Translations under genes and position numbers: made by a program | Notes under the pieces: model-generated | What the model saw: only the letters and a program-made list of their open reading frames with translations | What the model was told of the DNA's origin: nothing | Databases searched by the model: none | Assembly (NCBI GenBank): GCA_002746645.1 | Contig: PDPU01000033.1 | Coordinates: 1 to 64,000, forward strand | From: Gammaproteobacteria bacterium | GTDB taxonomy: Bacteria; Pseudomonadota; Gammaproteobacteria; Granulosicoccales; Granulosicoccaceae | DNA length: 64,000 nucleotides | Direction of reading: 5' to 3' | In this document: one piece after another, positions 10,061 through 19,763 of the stretch | How positions within the stretch are numbered: the first letter of the stretch is position 1 | Layout of the letters: every line of letters starts with the position of its first letter

Positions 10061-10945
10061 TTGTGCGCTGATCCCGCAAGCCTCGAAGGCCTGGCCTGGC
10101 TGGCCTGCTACCTGGGTACCGGCAAGCATCTGGCCTTCTATGCGTCCTTCGGTACGGTGCTTCTGCTCCTCGCCGTCACGGCACCGGTGGCCCTCGTCTT
10201 CGGTTTCGTCGGCGCCATCGCGGCACGCTCCACGATTCCGCCGCTACGCTGGTTCGGCAAGGGCTACATCGGCATCGTGCGCGGCGTGCCGGACATCGCC
10301 TTCTTCCTCTTCTTCGTGATTGCGCTCGATCAGGCCATCGAGTACCTCCGGCACCGTGTGCTCTGCCCGGACTGGGATGCACCGGTGCGGCAGGGCAACG
10401 ACTTCATCGTCTGCAGTGCGGCGAAAATGCCACTCGCCACCTCGCCGCAATGGGTTCACGAAAGCTATGGCTTCGCCCTCGCGGTGGTGACGTTCGCCGT
10501 GGTCTTCGGCGCCTTTGCGGCGAACGTCATCCATGGCGCCATGCATTCGGTGCCGAAGGGGCAACTCGAGACCGCCGCAGCCTACGGCTTGACGCCGCGT
10601 CAGAGCTTCTGGCGCATCCTCGTGCCGCAGATGTGGGTCTATGCGCTTCCCGGACTGTCGAACCTCTGGATGATCCTGATCAAGGCCACGCCGCTCCTGT
10701 TCCTGCTCGGCGTCGAGGACATCGTCTACTGGGCACGCGACCTCGGCGGCACCAAGACCGCGAACTTCACCGCCTACCCGCACGGTGACTGGCGCATGTG
10801 GTATTTCCTTGCCCTGCTCGTGTTCTACCTGGTCTTCACCAAGGTGTCCGAAATGGTGCTTGCAAGGCTCACGAGGCGCCTTTCTCACGGTCAGGCAACA
10901 GTGGCGGGCGAGGCTCAGCGCAAGGTGAAGGAAATTCTGCCATGA
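10061..10945 (+). CDS. Amino acid ABC transporter permease (HisQ/ArtQ-like)
   Basis: FGKGYIGIVRGVPDIAFFLFF...GAMHSVPKGQLETAAAYGLTPRQSFWRILVPQMW EAA motif. Confidence 0.9.
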   Translation: MCADPASLEGLAWLACYLGTGKHLAFYASFGTVLLLLAVTAPVALVFGFVGAIAARSTIPPLRWFGKGYIGIVRGVPDIAFFLFFVIALDQAIEYLRHRVLCPDWDAPVRQGNDFIVCSAAKMPLATSPQWVHESYGFALAVVTFAVVFGAFAANVIHGAMHSVPKGQLETAAAYGLTPRQSFWRILVPQMWVYALPGLSNLWMILIKATPLLFLLGVEDIVYWARDLGGTKTANFTAYPHGDWRMWYFLALLVFYLVFTKVSEMVLARLTRRLSHGQATVAGEAQRKVKEILP

Positions 10946-11751
10946 GTTGCGCAGCGACCATCGGCGACTATGCACTGCGTTCGATCGGCATCGGCGAACG
11001 CCTGCTGCCACGCAGCGACTTCACCCTCTGTCAGCAGTTCACGCTGATCGGCTCGGGGATGCTCTGGAACATCTATCTCGGAGCACTCGCCATACTGGGC
11101 GGGTTCCTGCTTGCCACCGTCGTTGCACTGGGCAAGAGTTCGCCGCATCTCTGGATCAGGAAACCGGCCGACTGGTTCGTGTTCCTGTTTCGGGGTTCGC
11201 CGCTGTTCATCCAGTTCTTCTTCGCCTACTTCGTGTTCCTGTCGCTGAAGTCGAACCACAACTTCTTCGACCCCTTCACGTCGGCCTGGCTCGGAGCGCT
11301 GATCGTGCTGTTCCTGAACACCTCGGCCTACTCGGCCGAGATCTTCCACGGCGCGCTGCAGGCGATACCCAAAGGTGATATCGAAGCGGCGGATGCCTAT
11401 GGTCTCTCGGGCTTTTCGCGCTTCCGGCGCATCGTCTGGCCGACGATGCTGCGCCTTGCCTGGCCAGCCTACACCAATGAAGCGATCTTCCTCTTTCACT
11501 CCACCACGCTCGTGTTCCTCTCGGGCTTCCCGGCCGTCGGGCAACGCGGTGATGCGCTCTACTACGCCAACTACTTTGCCGACAAGACCTTCAACCCCTT
11601 CGTGCCCTACCCGATTCTCGCGGGGTACTTCATCCTCCTGAGCCTGACGGTGATCTGGCTGTTCGGCCGCATCGGGCGGTATCTGAACCGGCATCTGCCT
11701 GCGGATGTGCCGATCAGAAGACCGCGCTTCCTGCCGAATCTCTTTCGTTAG
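10942..11751 (+). CDS. Amino acid ABC transporter permease (HisM/ArtM-like)
   Basis: FLFRGSPLFIQFFFAYF...GALQAIPKGDIEAADAYGLSGFSRFRRIVWP; ATGA overlap with upstream gene. Confidence 0.9.
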   Translation: MSCAATIGDYALRSIGIGERLLPRSDFTLCQQFTLIGSGMLWNIYLGALAILGGFLLATVVALGKSSPHLWIRKPADWFVFLFRGSPLFIQFFFAYFVFLSLKSNHNFFDPFTSAWLGALIVLFLNTSAYSAEIFHGALQAIPKGDIEAADAYGLSGFSRFRRIVWPTMLRLAWPAYTNEAIFLFHSTTLVFLSGFPAVGQRGDALYYANYFADKTFNPFVPYPILAGYFILLSLTVIWLFGRIGRYLNRHLPADVPIRRPRFLPNLFR

Positions 11752-11762
11752 GCTTCGGGTTC

Positions 11763-12470
11763 ATGCAGGACGTGAACGAGGCGATCCGGCTGGCAACGAC
11801 GCTGGTGCTGTCGCTCGACAGCGAACTCATGGAGATCGTCTGGCTGTCGCTCAGGGTGAGCCTCAGCGCAACGGCCATCGCCGCGCTCATCGGTCTGCCG
11901 CTCGGGGCCCTGCTGGCCATCGCCCGCTTTCCCGGCCGCGGGGTTCTGATCGTGATCGTCAACGCCCTGATGGGCCTGCCACCCGTGGTGGTCGGTCTGA
12001 TCGTCTATCTGCAACTGTCACGCTCGGGGCCTTTCGGCTTTCTCGGCTTGCTGTATACCCCAACAGCCATGATCATCGCCCAGAGCATCCTGATCACACC
12101 GATCGTGGCAGCACTTGCCCGGCAGGTCCTCGAGTCGCTGCACGAGGAATACGGGGAACTGTTCGCATCATTGTGTCTCTCGCGCAGGCGTGCCATGCTG
12201 GCGCTGCTTCGCGACGGCCGTTTCCTGCTGCTCACGGTGCTGCTTGCCGGTTTCGGCCGCGCCATTGCCGAAGTCGGCGCAGTGATGATCGTCGGTGGCA
12301 ACATCGACCACCTGACACGCGTGATGACCACGGCCATCGCCCTCGAGACCTCGCGTGGCGAACTCGCACTCGCACTTGCCCTCGGCATCGTGCTGATCAT
12401 GATCGCCTTCATCGTCAATGCCCTGTTGATGGCGATCCGCCATGGAATCCAGCGTCATGGATTCGGCTGA
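11763..12470 (+). CDS. tupB: Tungstate-type ABC transporter permease (TupB-like)
   Basis: LRVSLSATAIAALIGLPLGALLAIARFPGRGVLIVIVNALMGLPPVVVGLIVYLQLSRSGPFG...GRAIAEVGAVMIVGGNIDHLTRVMTTAIALETSRGE; next to TupC- and TupA-like genes. Confidence 0.8.
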   Translation: MQDVNEAIRLATTLVLSLDSELMEIVWLSLRVSLSATAIAALIGLPLGALLAIARFPGRGVLIVIVNALMGLPPVVVGLIVYLQLSRSGPFGFLGLLYTPTAMIIAQSILITPIVAALARQVLESLHEEYGELFASLCLSRRRAMLALLRDGRFLLLTVLLAGFGRAIAEVGAVMIVGGNIDHLTRVMTTAIALETSRGELALALALGIVLIMIAFIVNALLMAIRHGIQRHGFG

Positions 12471-13263
12471 ACTGCTGCCACTGACGGCAGAGAACCTCAT
12501 GCTGACGCGAAACGGTCGGCGACTGCTCGACGATGTCTCCCTGACCATCGACACCGGTGGAATCACCGCCATTCTCGGTGCCAACGGTGCCGGCAAGAGC
12601 CTTCTTCTGAAGGTACTGAACGGTCTGGTCATCCCCGACAGCGGCCAGGTCAGCTGCAACGGCACGCCACTCAGCAGCCGCCACCGACAGGCATTGTCAC
12701 TGGTATTTCAGCGACCGGTGCTGTTGCGTCGCTCGGTGGCGGACAATCTCGTCTTTGCACTGCCGGATGGCGTTCTTGAACACGGCGGGTCAGGCCGGTT
12801 CGGTCGATCCTGTTGGTCAGGCCGATCCAATCGCACCATGCGCAGGGTGGACGAGATGCTCACACGCGTCGGCCTCGCCGACAAGGCCAGGCAATCGGCG
12901 CGGATGCTCTCGGGCGGTGAAGCGCAGCGCCTCGCACTGGCACGAGCACTGATACGCGAACCTGCGGTGCTGTTTCTCGATGAGGCCACCGCCAACCTCG
13001 ACCCCGCTTCCGTGTTGAAGATCGAGGAAATCGTACGTGAAGCCAGCGTGTGCAGTACCAGTGCGTACGGCTCGGGCACCTGCGGTAACGGCACGCGTGT
13101 GGTGCTGGTGACACACGATATCGCTCAGGCGCAACGGCTCGCCGACGACATCTTGTTCATGCACGCGGGGCGTATCGAAGAGCGACAGAGCACCGAGGCG
13201 TTTTTTGCACAACCCCGATCCGCTGCAGCGCGAGCACTGCTTGCCGGTGAACTGCCGTTGTGA
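12442..13263 (+). CDS. tupC: Tungstate-type ABC transporter ATP-binding protein (TupC-like)
   Basis: GANGAGKSLLLKVLNGL, MLSGGEAQRLALARALIREPAVLFLDEATANLDP; overlaps tupB end by 29 bp (alternate start 12457). Confidence 0.8.
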   Translation: MESSVMDSAELLPLTAENLMLTRNGRRLLDDVSLTIDTGGITAILGANGAGKSLLLKVLNGLVIPDSGQVSCNGTPLSSRHRQALSLVFQRPVLLRRSVADNLVFALPDGVLEHGGSGRFGRSCWSGRSNRTMRRVDEMLTRVGLADKARQSARMLSGGEAQRLALARALIREPAVLFLDEATANLDPASVLKIEEIVREASVCSTSAYGSGTCGNGTRVVLVTHDIAQAQRLADDILFMHAGRIEERQSTEAFFAQPRSAAARALLAGELPL

Positions 13264-13367
13264 ACAAGGTATCGCCACGGTGGAGTGTGACGTGAGGAAC
13301 CGGGGCTTCCAATTTCCGGTTTTTGTCGGTATATGTAACAGAGATGCAAGGAACACGGGATCTGCCG

Positions 13368-14420
13368 ATGAAACTCTCCAGCCACTTGATGGGTCTTTCC
13401 AGTCATTCGAGGCGATTGCCCGGCCACGCATTCGTGCGCCACGCATTCGTGCGCCACGCATTCGTGCGCCACGCATTCGTGCGCCACGCATTCGTGTGCC
13501 ACGCATTCGTGTGCCGAGCACTTCGCCGCCCCGTTACCCTGCTCGCTCTCGCAACGAGCAGCCTGGGTGCACTGCCGGTGACCGCCAGTGATGTGTCAGG
13601 CCAGACAGGCGATGCCTCAGCTGCAGGCACCGAAGCCCGGCGCGGAACCAGCATCGTGGTGCAGTCAACCACGTCCACGGCCAACTCCGGACTCTATTCC
13701 TACCTGCTGCCCCTGTTCGAGGCCAGCTCCGGCATTCGCGTCGACGTCGTCGCGGTGGGTACGGGACAGGCCATCAGGAATGCGAAGAACTGCGACGGAG
13801 ATCTTCTCGTGGTACACGCCAGAAAGGCCGAGGATGCCTTCGTTGCCGAGGGATTCGGCAGCCAGCGACACGACCTCATGTACAACGATTTCGTGATCAT
13901 CGGCCCCGAAGATGACCCGGCTGCGATCGGTGAGGCAAAAAGCGTCGCCGATGCGCTGGCGCGAATCGCCGGTGCCGCAGCCGATGGCGCCGTGTTCGTG
14001 TCGCGCGGAGACGATTCAGGCACCCACAAGAAGGAGATGGCGCTGTGGGCCGACGCCGACATCGACACCGGTGCCGCTTCCGGCCGCTGGTATCGCGAAA
14101 CCGGCTCCGGCATGGGCGCAACGCTGAACATCGCCATCGGCATGAACGCCTACACGCTGAGCGACCGTGCCAGCTGGATTGCCTTCGGCAACAAGGGCGA
14201 TCACCGCGTGCTGTTCGAGGGTGACGATGCGCTCTTCAACCAGTACGGCGTCGTGACGATCAACCCGGAAGCCTGTCCTGAGGTCAATCACGCTGCGGCC
14301 GGCATCTTTGCAGACTGGCTGCTGTCCGAGGCCGGTCAACGCGCGATCGCGGAGTACCGTGTCGATGGAAAGCAGTTGTTCTTTCCGAACGCGAGTGGGG
14401 AACCAACGGATGGAGAATGA
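13368..14420 (+). CDS. tupA: Tungstate-type ABC transporter substrate-binding protein (TupA-like) with repeat-extended N-terminus
   Basis: IVVQSTTSTANSGLYSYLLPLFEASSGIRVDVVAVGTGQAIRNAKNCDGDLLVVHARKAEDAFVAEGFG; ORF opens at 13323. Confidence 0.8.
   Translation: MKLSSHLMGLSSHSRRLPGHAFVRHAFVRHAFVRHAFVRHAFVCHAFVCRALRRPVTLLALATSSLGALPVTASDVSGQTGDASAAGTEARRGTSIVVQSTTSTANSGLYSYLLPLFEASSGIRVDVVAVGTGQAIRNAKNCDGDLLVVHARKAEDAFVAEGFGSQRHDLMYNDFVIIGPEDDPAAIGEAKSVADALARIAGAAADGAVFVSRGDDSGTHKKEMALWADADIDTGAASGRWYRETGSGMGATLNIAIGMNAYTLSDRASWIAFGNKGDHRVLFEGDDALFNQYGVVTINPEACPEVNHAAAGIFADWLLSEAGQRAIAEYRVDGKQLFFPNASGEPTDGE
13425..13514 (+). repeat. Six contiguous copies of a 15-bp tandem repeat (CACGCATTCGTGCGC; last two CACGCATTCGTGTGC)
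   Basis: Direct read; encodes (HAFVR)n/(HAFVC)n just before the hydrophobic signal-peptide core of tupA. Confidence 0.95.
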
Positions 14421-14795
14421 AGCCGACTGGTAGCCCTGCCTCACACCGGCAGCGGCCACCCATCCGGCCCCGTCACCCTGAACCGTCGACGCTCGTCATC
14501 CGCATTGGCCGCGAACAGCACCCGCCGGGCGAGAGCCAGGCTTCGTGACAGGCGTCGTCGTGACGGGCGTCCGCAGTGTGACCGCGTTCACAGGAACAGG
14601 CACTTTCCGATTCACGTGAACCGTTTTTCGGCGCGAATGATCTGGATGAGGTGGCCCTGTAGTGAACCGGAATAGTTCGTACTTTTCCATCTCATGGCTG
14701 TTATGGTTACTCGTTTGAATGAAGCGCTGGCGCGTTCCATAGTTCAGTAAACACCAGATCCGGCAAACACCAGATTGAGATCAAGCAAAGACGAC

Positions 14796-16529
14796 ATGAA
14801 TACCCGCAACCTGACGGCCATCCCGGCAATGGCAGTGCTAATGCTGGCAGCAGCACCTCTCCACGCAGGAGATACCCTGCTGACGAACGGCGTGATCCAT
14901 ACGGTCGACGCGGAGAACCCTCAGGCGGAAGCCATGGTTCTGGATGGCAAGACCATCGAATTCGTCGGCTCCGCCGAAGAGGCACGTGGCTATCTGGAAA
15001 ATGGTAGCAATATCATCGACCTTGCCGGGCAGTTCGTCATGCCGGCTCCCATGGACAGCCATACACACCCCGGATTGGTCGCATTGATCGGCTCCAAGGA
15101 GGGAGGACCTGTTTTACCCGGTGAAAGCAAGGAGGCGCTTTTTGACTTCCTGAAGAAATTTGCGAAAGAAAACCCTGACTTGCCTTTCGTCATGCTCGGA
15201 CCATGGGATGTGCGCCTGTTTGCGCCGGAAGGCCCCGACCGGGCGGATCTGGACGCAATCTTCCCCGATACGCCCGTGCTTCTGAACGACAGCAGTGGTC
15301 ATAGCGTCTGGGTCAATACGGCGATGTTCGAAATGCTGGGCGTCGACGAAAATACTCCCGATCTCAGTGAAGACCTGTCCTATTTCGTGCGCGATGAAAA
15401 TGGCCGGATGACGGGCTGGGTCAAGGAATTTGCGCTGTTTCCCTACATGGTCGACATGATGGCGAAAGCGCCGGAAAACATGCAGGAACAGCTCGGTTTT
15501 TACTTCGACTATCTGATCAGCCATGGCGTGACCACCATCATGGATGCCGGAACCTTCGGCTGGGGTGATCTGGTGTATGGCTCGCTGGCGAAGATGGAGA
15601 AAGCAGGAAAACTGCCGTTGCGCTATGAAGGTACTTATCACATCTATTCGCCGGAGCAGCTGGAAGTCGCCGTTGATGAGGTACTGCGTCTGCGCAAGGA
15701 GTTTGGCGGCGAGCGGCTGACATTCAACACGATCAAGATTCACCTGGACGGAGTGAACGAAATCAATACTGCAGGTGTTCTGGAAGACTTTGCCAACGAG
15801 CCGGGAAACCGCGGTGGCATTCTGTTCAGCTCGGACGAGTTGATGGACCTGATGCGGGAAATGTCCAAGCATGACATACACCTGCATATGCACAGTGTTG
15901 GCGACCGTACCACACGCACCGTGCTGGATGCGGTGGAGAAACTACGTGCCGAAAATGGTGGCAAACCTCTGCCGATTCAGATAACACTGGCGCATCTGGA
16001 GCTTGTGGACCCTACCGATATTGCCCGCTTCAAGGATGTGAGCGTAAATGCGAATTTCACTCCCCACTGGCTGGGCGGCACGATTTTCGCCGGTTCCGAC
16101 GTTTCACTGGGCAAGGAACGCATGGCCCGCAATCAGGTAGTCCGCAGTTTCTTCGACGCTGGCGCCAATGTAACCTTCTCGAGCGATGTGGTCAGCATGC
16201 CAACCTATGAACGTTCAAACCCCTTCCTGGGCATCCAGATGGGCGCAACGCGACAAGAGGCCGAAATCGGCCGGGACGCACCGATCTTTGCGCCCGAATC
16301 CGCCCGCGCAACGGTTGCACAAATGATCGAGGGCTACACGCTGAACAATGCAGTCCAGATGGGGCTTGATGACAAGCTGGGATCGCTGCAGGCGGGCAAG
16401 CTGGCAGATTTCGTCATCCTGCCGGAAAACCTGCTGGAAATGGATGTTTACGACATCCACAAAGTCGTGCCGACTGCCGTCTACATGAACGGCGAACTCG
16501 TGTTCGATTCCGATACCGTGGTGAAATAA
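14796..16529 (+). CDS. Exported metal-dependent amidohydrolase (YtcJ-like family)
   Basis: Signal peptide MNTRNLTAIPAMAVLMLAAAPLHAG; DTLLTNGVIHTVDAENPQAEAMVLDG; MDSHTHPGL; LHMHSVGDRTTRTVLDAVE; C-terminal LGSLQAGKLADFVIL. Confidence 0.88.
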   Translation: MNTRNLTAIPAMAVLMLAAAPLHAGDTLLTNGVIHTVDAENPQAEAMVLDGKTIEFVGSAEEARGYLENGSNIIDLAGQFVMPAPMDSHTHPGLVALIGSKEGGPVLPGESKEALFDFLKKFAKENPDLPFVMLGPWDVRLFAPEGPDRADLDAIFPDTPVLLNDSSGHSVWVNTAMFEMLGVDENTPDLSEDLSYFVRDENGRMTGWVKEFALFPYMVDMMAKAPENMQEQLGFYFDYLISHGVTTIMDAGTFGWGDLVYGSLAKMEKAGKLPLRYEGTYHIYSPEQLEVAVDEVLRLRKEFGGERLTFNTIKIHLDGVNEINTAGVLEDFANEPGNRGGILFSSDELMDLMREMSKHDIHLHMHSVGDRTTRTVLDAVEKLRAENGGKPLPIQITLAHLELVDPTDIARFKDVSVNANFTPHWLGGTIFAGSDVSLGKERMARNQVVRSFFDAGANVTFSSDVVSMPTYERSNPFLGIQMGATRQEAEIGRDAPIFAPESARATVAQMIEGYTLNNAVQMGLDDKLGSLQAGKLADFVILPENLLEMDVYDIHKVVPTAVYMNGELVFDSDTVVK

Positions 16530-16564
16530 CGCGCGAGGCCTTCGGCCCCCGCCAGCAAAGGCAT

Positions 16565-16609
16565 GCCCCTCGCACAACACAACTGATGCCCGGCAAATGT
16601 GCGAGGGGC
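16565..16609. terminator. Perfect 12-bp inverted repeat with 21-nt loop between convergent genes; possible bidirectional terminator
   Basis: GCCCCTCGCACA ... TGTGCGAGGGGC between the amidohydrolase stop (16529) and CDF stop (16633). Confidence 0.5.
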
Positions 16610-16632
16610 CCAAGCCGTTGAAGGTTCCGGAT

Positions 16633-17544
16633 CTAGTGGCCGATCTGGTGTGCATCAGGACAGGCGTCGGCGCAGGTTTCGAATTCGAGTATGGTATGAC
16701 CAATGCCGAAGCGGTCCTGCAACAGTGATTTGAGGTCGTGACGCAACCTTGTGGGGTTGGCGCTGTCGGCTATCACCACATGGGCCTCGAAGGCGGTTTC
16801 GTGTTCCTGCATGCGCCAGAGGTGAACGTGGTGAACCTCTTCCACCCCCTCGGCCGCCTCCAGGGTTTCGATCAGTTCGCCCACGTCGGTGCCTTCGGGC
16901 GCCCCCAGCATCAGCACCCGGATCACCGGCACGATCTCCTGTGCGGCGTGCCACAGAATGTAGGCGGCGATCAGAAGAGTGACAATCGGGTCGATCAGAC
17001 GCCAGTCATAGAGCAGGATCAGGGTGCCCGCGACAATCACCGCCACCGAACCCATGGCATCGGCCAGGTTATGCAGGAAGGCGGCGCGCATGTTCATGGA
17101 ATCCTTTGAAAGCCGCAGGATCAACCATGCGGTGACTGTGTCCACCACCAGCGCCACGGCGGCCACCACCACCACGACCCAACCCGTCACCTCTACCGGA
17201 TTGAACAGCCGTTCCACCCCCTGTGCTGCAAGGTAGAGGGCCAGAAGGATCAGGGTCGTATAGTTGACCATGGCGGCCACGACTTCAGCCCGGCCATAGC
17301 CGAAGGTCATGCGTTCATCCGCGGGCCGGCGAGCGATGCGGCGGGCCAGGAAGGCGATGACCAGCGACAGGGCATCCGAGAGGTTGTGGATGGCGTCGGC
17401 GATCAAGGCCAGCGATCCGGCGACAATGCCCGCCACGATCTGAACCAGAGTCAGGAGGATGTTGACCGCGACGGCGAGACCTACCTTCCTGTCGCCTTCG
17501 ATGTCGGCGTAATGATGATGGTGGTGGTGGTGATCGTGCGGCAT
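16633..17544 (-). CDS. Cation diffusion facilitator (zinc/divalent metal efflux) with His-rich N-terminus
   Basis: MPHDHHHHHHHYADIEGDRKVGLAVAVNILLTLVQIVAGIVAGSLALIADAIHNLSDALSLVIAFLA...FGYGRAEVVAAMVN. Confidence 0.9.
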   Translation of the reverse strand: MPHDHHHHHHHYADIEGDRKVGLAVAVNILLTLVQIVAGIVAGSLALIADAIHNLSDALSLVIAFLARRIARRPADERMTFGYGRAEVVAAMVNYTTLILLALYLAAQGVERLFNPVEVTGWVVVVVAAVALVVDTVTAWLILRLSKDSMNMRAAFLHNLADAMGSVAVIVAGTLILLYDWRLIDPIVTLLIAAYILWHAAQEIVPVIRVLMLGAPEGTDVGELIETLEAAEGVEEVHHVHLWRMQEHETAFEAHVVIADSANPTRLRHDLKSLLQDRFGIGHTILEFETCADACPDAHQIGH

Positions 17545-17786
17545 GGTCGGTCCTTTCGGTCGGATATGTCTCGGCCTCTTTGCCGGCAGGGAATTACGCT
17601 GCCACCCCTGGAAGCCATGCACCACGTGCCTGGCCCGGGAATCTCACCTCACCCTTGAAAAAGACCCCGTTCCGAGGCATGAATGCAAGTGCAACCAGAC
17701 AGCCAGACGCCACCCAGCGTGCAGAGTCCTTGAACACAGAGTGTACTCCCGAACAGCTTGAATGAGACACCCTCGGATCACGCGAC

Positions 17787-18000
17787 ATGGTCGCTCGTTT
17801 CGACGGGGGCGCGATCAGTTCCCATGGCGGTGACTTGCTGCTCCGCGAACTCGTCAAACGCCTCGATCCGTTCAACCGCCTGGCTGCGTGCTTCACGAAT
17901 TACCGGCGTGAGAACCTGCTCGAACACCATGTGCGATCCCTTCTCGCTCAGCGCATATCCGGCATTGCCTTCGGCTACGAGGATCCCGGATCCCAACGAC
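17787..18000 (+). pseudogene. Truncated IS1380-family transposase N-terminal fragment
   Basis: MVARFDGGAISSHGGDLLLRELVKRLDPFNRLAACFTNYRRENLLEHHVRSLLAQRISGIAFGYEDPG matches the recalled IS1380 N-terminal pattern (VARFDGG...LLLRE...RLAACF.D.R...L.EH....L.AQRI.G.ALGYED); similarity stops about 10 bp before the DJ-1 stop codon. Confidence 0.75.
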
Positions 18001-18010
18001 GCAGTAGCCG

Positions 18011-18721
18011 TTATCCGGCGTTTTCGGTGAAGCGCGCAGCCAGAGCTTCGAGCATCAGCTCCGCTACAGCAGCAACGGAAGCAGGGTTTTGTCCAGTCAC
18101 CAGCTGACGATCACGAACCGCATGGGACTTGAAGTTGTCCGTGCCCTCAAACGCCGCACCCTGTGCACGCAGTGTCTCTTCCAACAGGAAAGGCACCGTC
18201 TCAGCCATGCCCACGGCAACCTCTTCCGCGTTGGTAAATCCACTGACCTTGTGTCCGGCAACTACTGGCTGCCCATCGGCCCGAAGAGCACCCACCAGAC
18301 CGGCAGGTCCATGACAAATTGCGCCGATTGTGCCGTCGTTGTCGTAGACCTTGCCTACCAGCGCTCCCAGGGCCACATTGTTTGCGAAATCGAACATGGT
18401 GCCGTGACCTCCTGGCAAGAAGACTGCGTCAAATGCATCTGGATCGAGATCGGCGACCGCCGGCGTGTTCTTGAGCTCGGCCATGGCCGCATCATCCACC
18501 AGGAAACGCTGTACCTGTGCGGGACGTTCATCCGGATTTTCCTTGACACTGCCGGGATCAAACGGCGGATTACCTCCCTGAATGGATGCCAGGGTCACGG
18601 CGTGCCCTGCATCTTTCAATGCCCAGTAAGGCGTTGCCATTTCATCGAAATAGAATCCGGTCAGTTTTCCGCTGTTACCAAGGGCGTTGTGGGATGTCAG
18701 AACGATAACCACGTTTGCCAT
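18011..18721 (-). CDS. DJ-1/PfpI family protein (type 1 glutamine amidotransferase domain)
   Basis: MANVVIVLTSHNALGNSGKLTGFYFDEMATPYWALKDAGHAVTLAS; VFLPGGHGTMFDF; GTIGAICHGPAGLV nucleophile-elbow Cys. Confidence 0.9.
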   Translation of the reverse strand: MANVVIVLTSHNALGNSGKLTGFYFDEMATPYWALKDAGHAVTLASIQGGNPPFDPGSVKENPDERPAQVQRFLVDDAAMAELKNTPAVADLDPDAFDAVFLPGGHGTMFDFANNVALGALVGKVYDNDGTIGAICHGPAGLVGALRADGQPVVAGHKVSGFTNAEEVAVGMAETVPFLLEETLRAQGAAFEGTDNFKSHAVRDRQLVTGQNPASVAAVAELMLEALAARFTENAG

Positions 18722-18848
18722 TTCGGCGTCCTCCGGAAGATGCAAGGTCTTCAGGATACCCCCCGGTAGCCGGGCAGAGAAATCGGATTTTCCGGTTTAT
18801 GAAATCGCGAGAGGTAATACCGAGATCCCGGAGAGGGCGGACAGGGGT

Positions 18849-19763
18849 TCACTGTCCGGCGAAATTTGCCTTGATCAAATCACGGAACCATACCTGTGAG
18901 GGGTCCCGTTGAACCGTTGACACCCAGGCCATGCAATTGGCTACCGGCGGGACGTCTACCGGGCAGGGGTCAACGGCAAACCTGCCGAAACGTGTCAGGC
19001 TGCAGGAGATGAAATCCGGCACGGTGGCAATAAACCTGTTGTCGGCCAAAGTCGCGAGCAATAGCGAGAACTGCGACAAACCCACAGCCACATGACGCTG
19101 GCGCCCCATCTCTTCCAACTTTTCGTCCACAAAGCCATTCAGGTTGCCACGTGGGGTCACGATGGCATGAGGCCTGCCACAGAAATCGTCCAGATCTCTG
19201 ATCGGAGGCTGTTCCGAATCCCGCATCACCACCCATTTGGCACTGAAAAGCTTCATCACCCGTGTTGTTGCCGACAGATCGTCGCGCAGATAGCCGACAG
19301 CTGTAGTGATCTCGCCGGAAGCCAGCATGTCAGGAAGGGTGCGATAGTCCCCGATACGAACCACCAACTCGCAGTTGGGTGCAGTATTCTGGATAGCACG
19401 AGTCAATGCCGGCAACAAGGCATAGGCAACACCATCCGTACATCCCAGACGGAACTCGCGGTGGTCCCGCTCCGGATTGAACTCCAGGGTCCCCCCGACA
19501 GCGGCGGACAATGCCTCTATATGTGGCCTGGTTGCTTCAACCAACTCAAGAGCACGTACGGTAGGCTCCAGGATCCGGCCATTGCGTACAAGCAGTTCAT
19601 CATCGAATACCTCGCGAAGCCTGGCCAGAATTCCGGACACGGTCGACTGGGCCAGATGCATTCTGGCGGCTGCCTTGACCGTGCTGCGCTCTTCGACAAG
19701 AGCAACCAAAGCGGTGAGCAGGTTCAGGTCGATCTTGCCAAGACTTGTCCGGCTGAATGTCAT
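18849..19763 (-). CDS. LysR-family transcriptional regulator
   Basis: MTFSRTSLGKIDLNLLTALVALVEERSTVKAAARMHLAQSTVSGILARLREVFDDELLVRNGRILEPT HTH. Confidence 0.9.
   Translation of the reverse strand: MTFSRTSLGKIDLNLLTALVALVEERSTVKAAARMHLAQSTVSGILARLREVFDDELLVRNGRILEPTVRALELVEATRPHIEALSAAVGGTLEFNPERDHREFRLGCTDGVAYALLPALTRAIQNTAPNCELVVRIGDYRTLPDMLASGEITTAVGYLRDDLSATTRVMKLFSAKWVVMRDSEQPPIRDLDDFCGRPHAIVTPRGNLNGFVDEKLEEMGRQRHVAVGLSQFSLLLATLADNRFIATVPDFISCSLTRFGRFAVDPCPVDVPPVANCMAWVSTVQRDPSQVWFRDLIKANFAGQ

Noticed and set aside
13425-13514. Possible CRISPR-like array
   Set aside because: Units are 15 bp and contiguous with no spacers, in frame inside a CDS; it is a simple tandem repeat.
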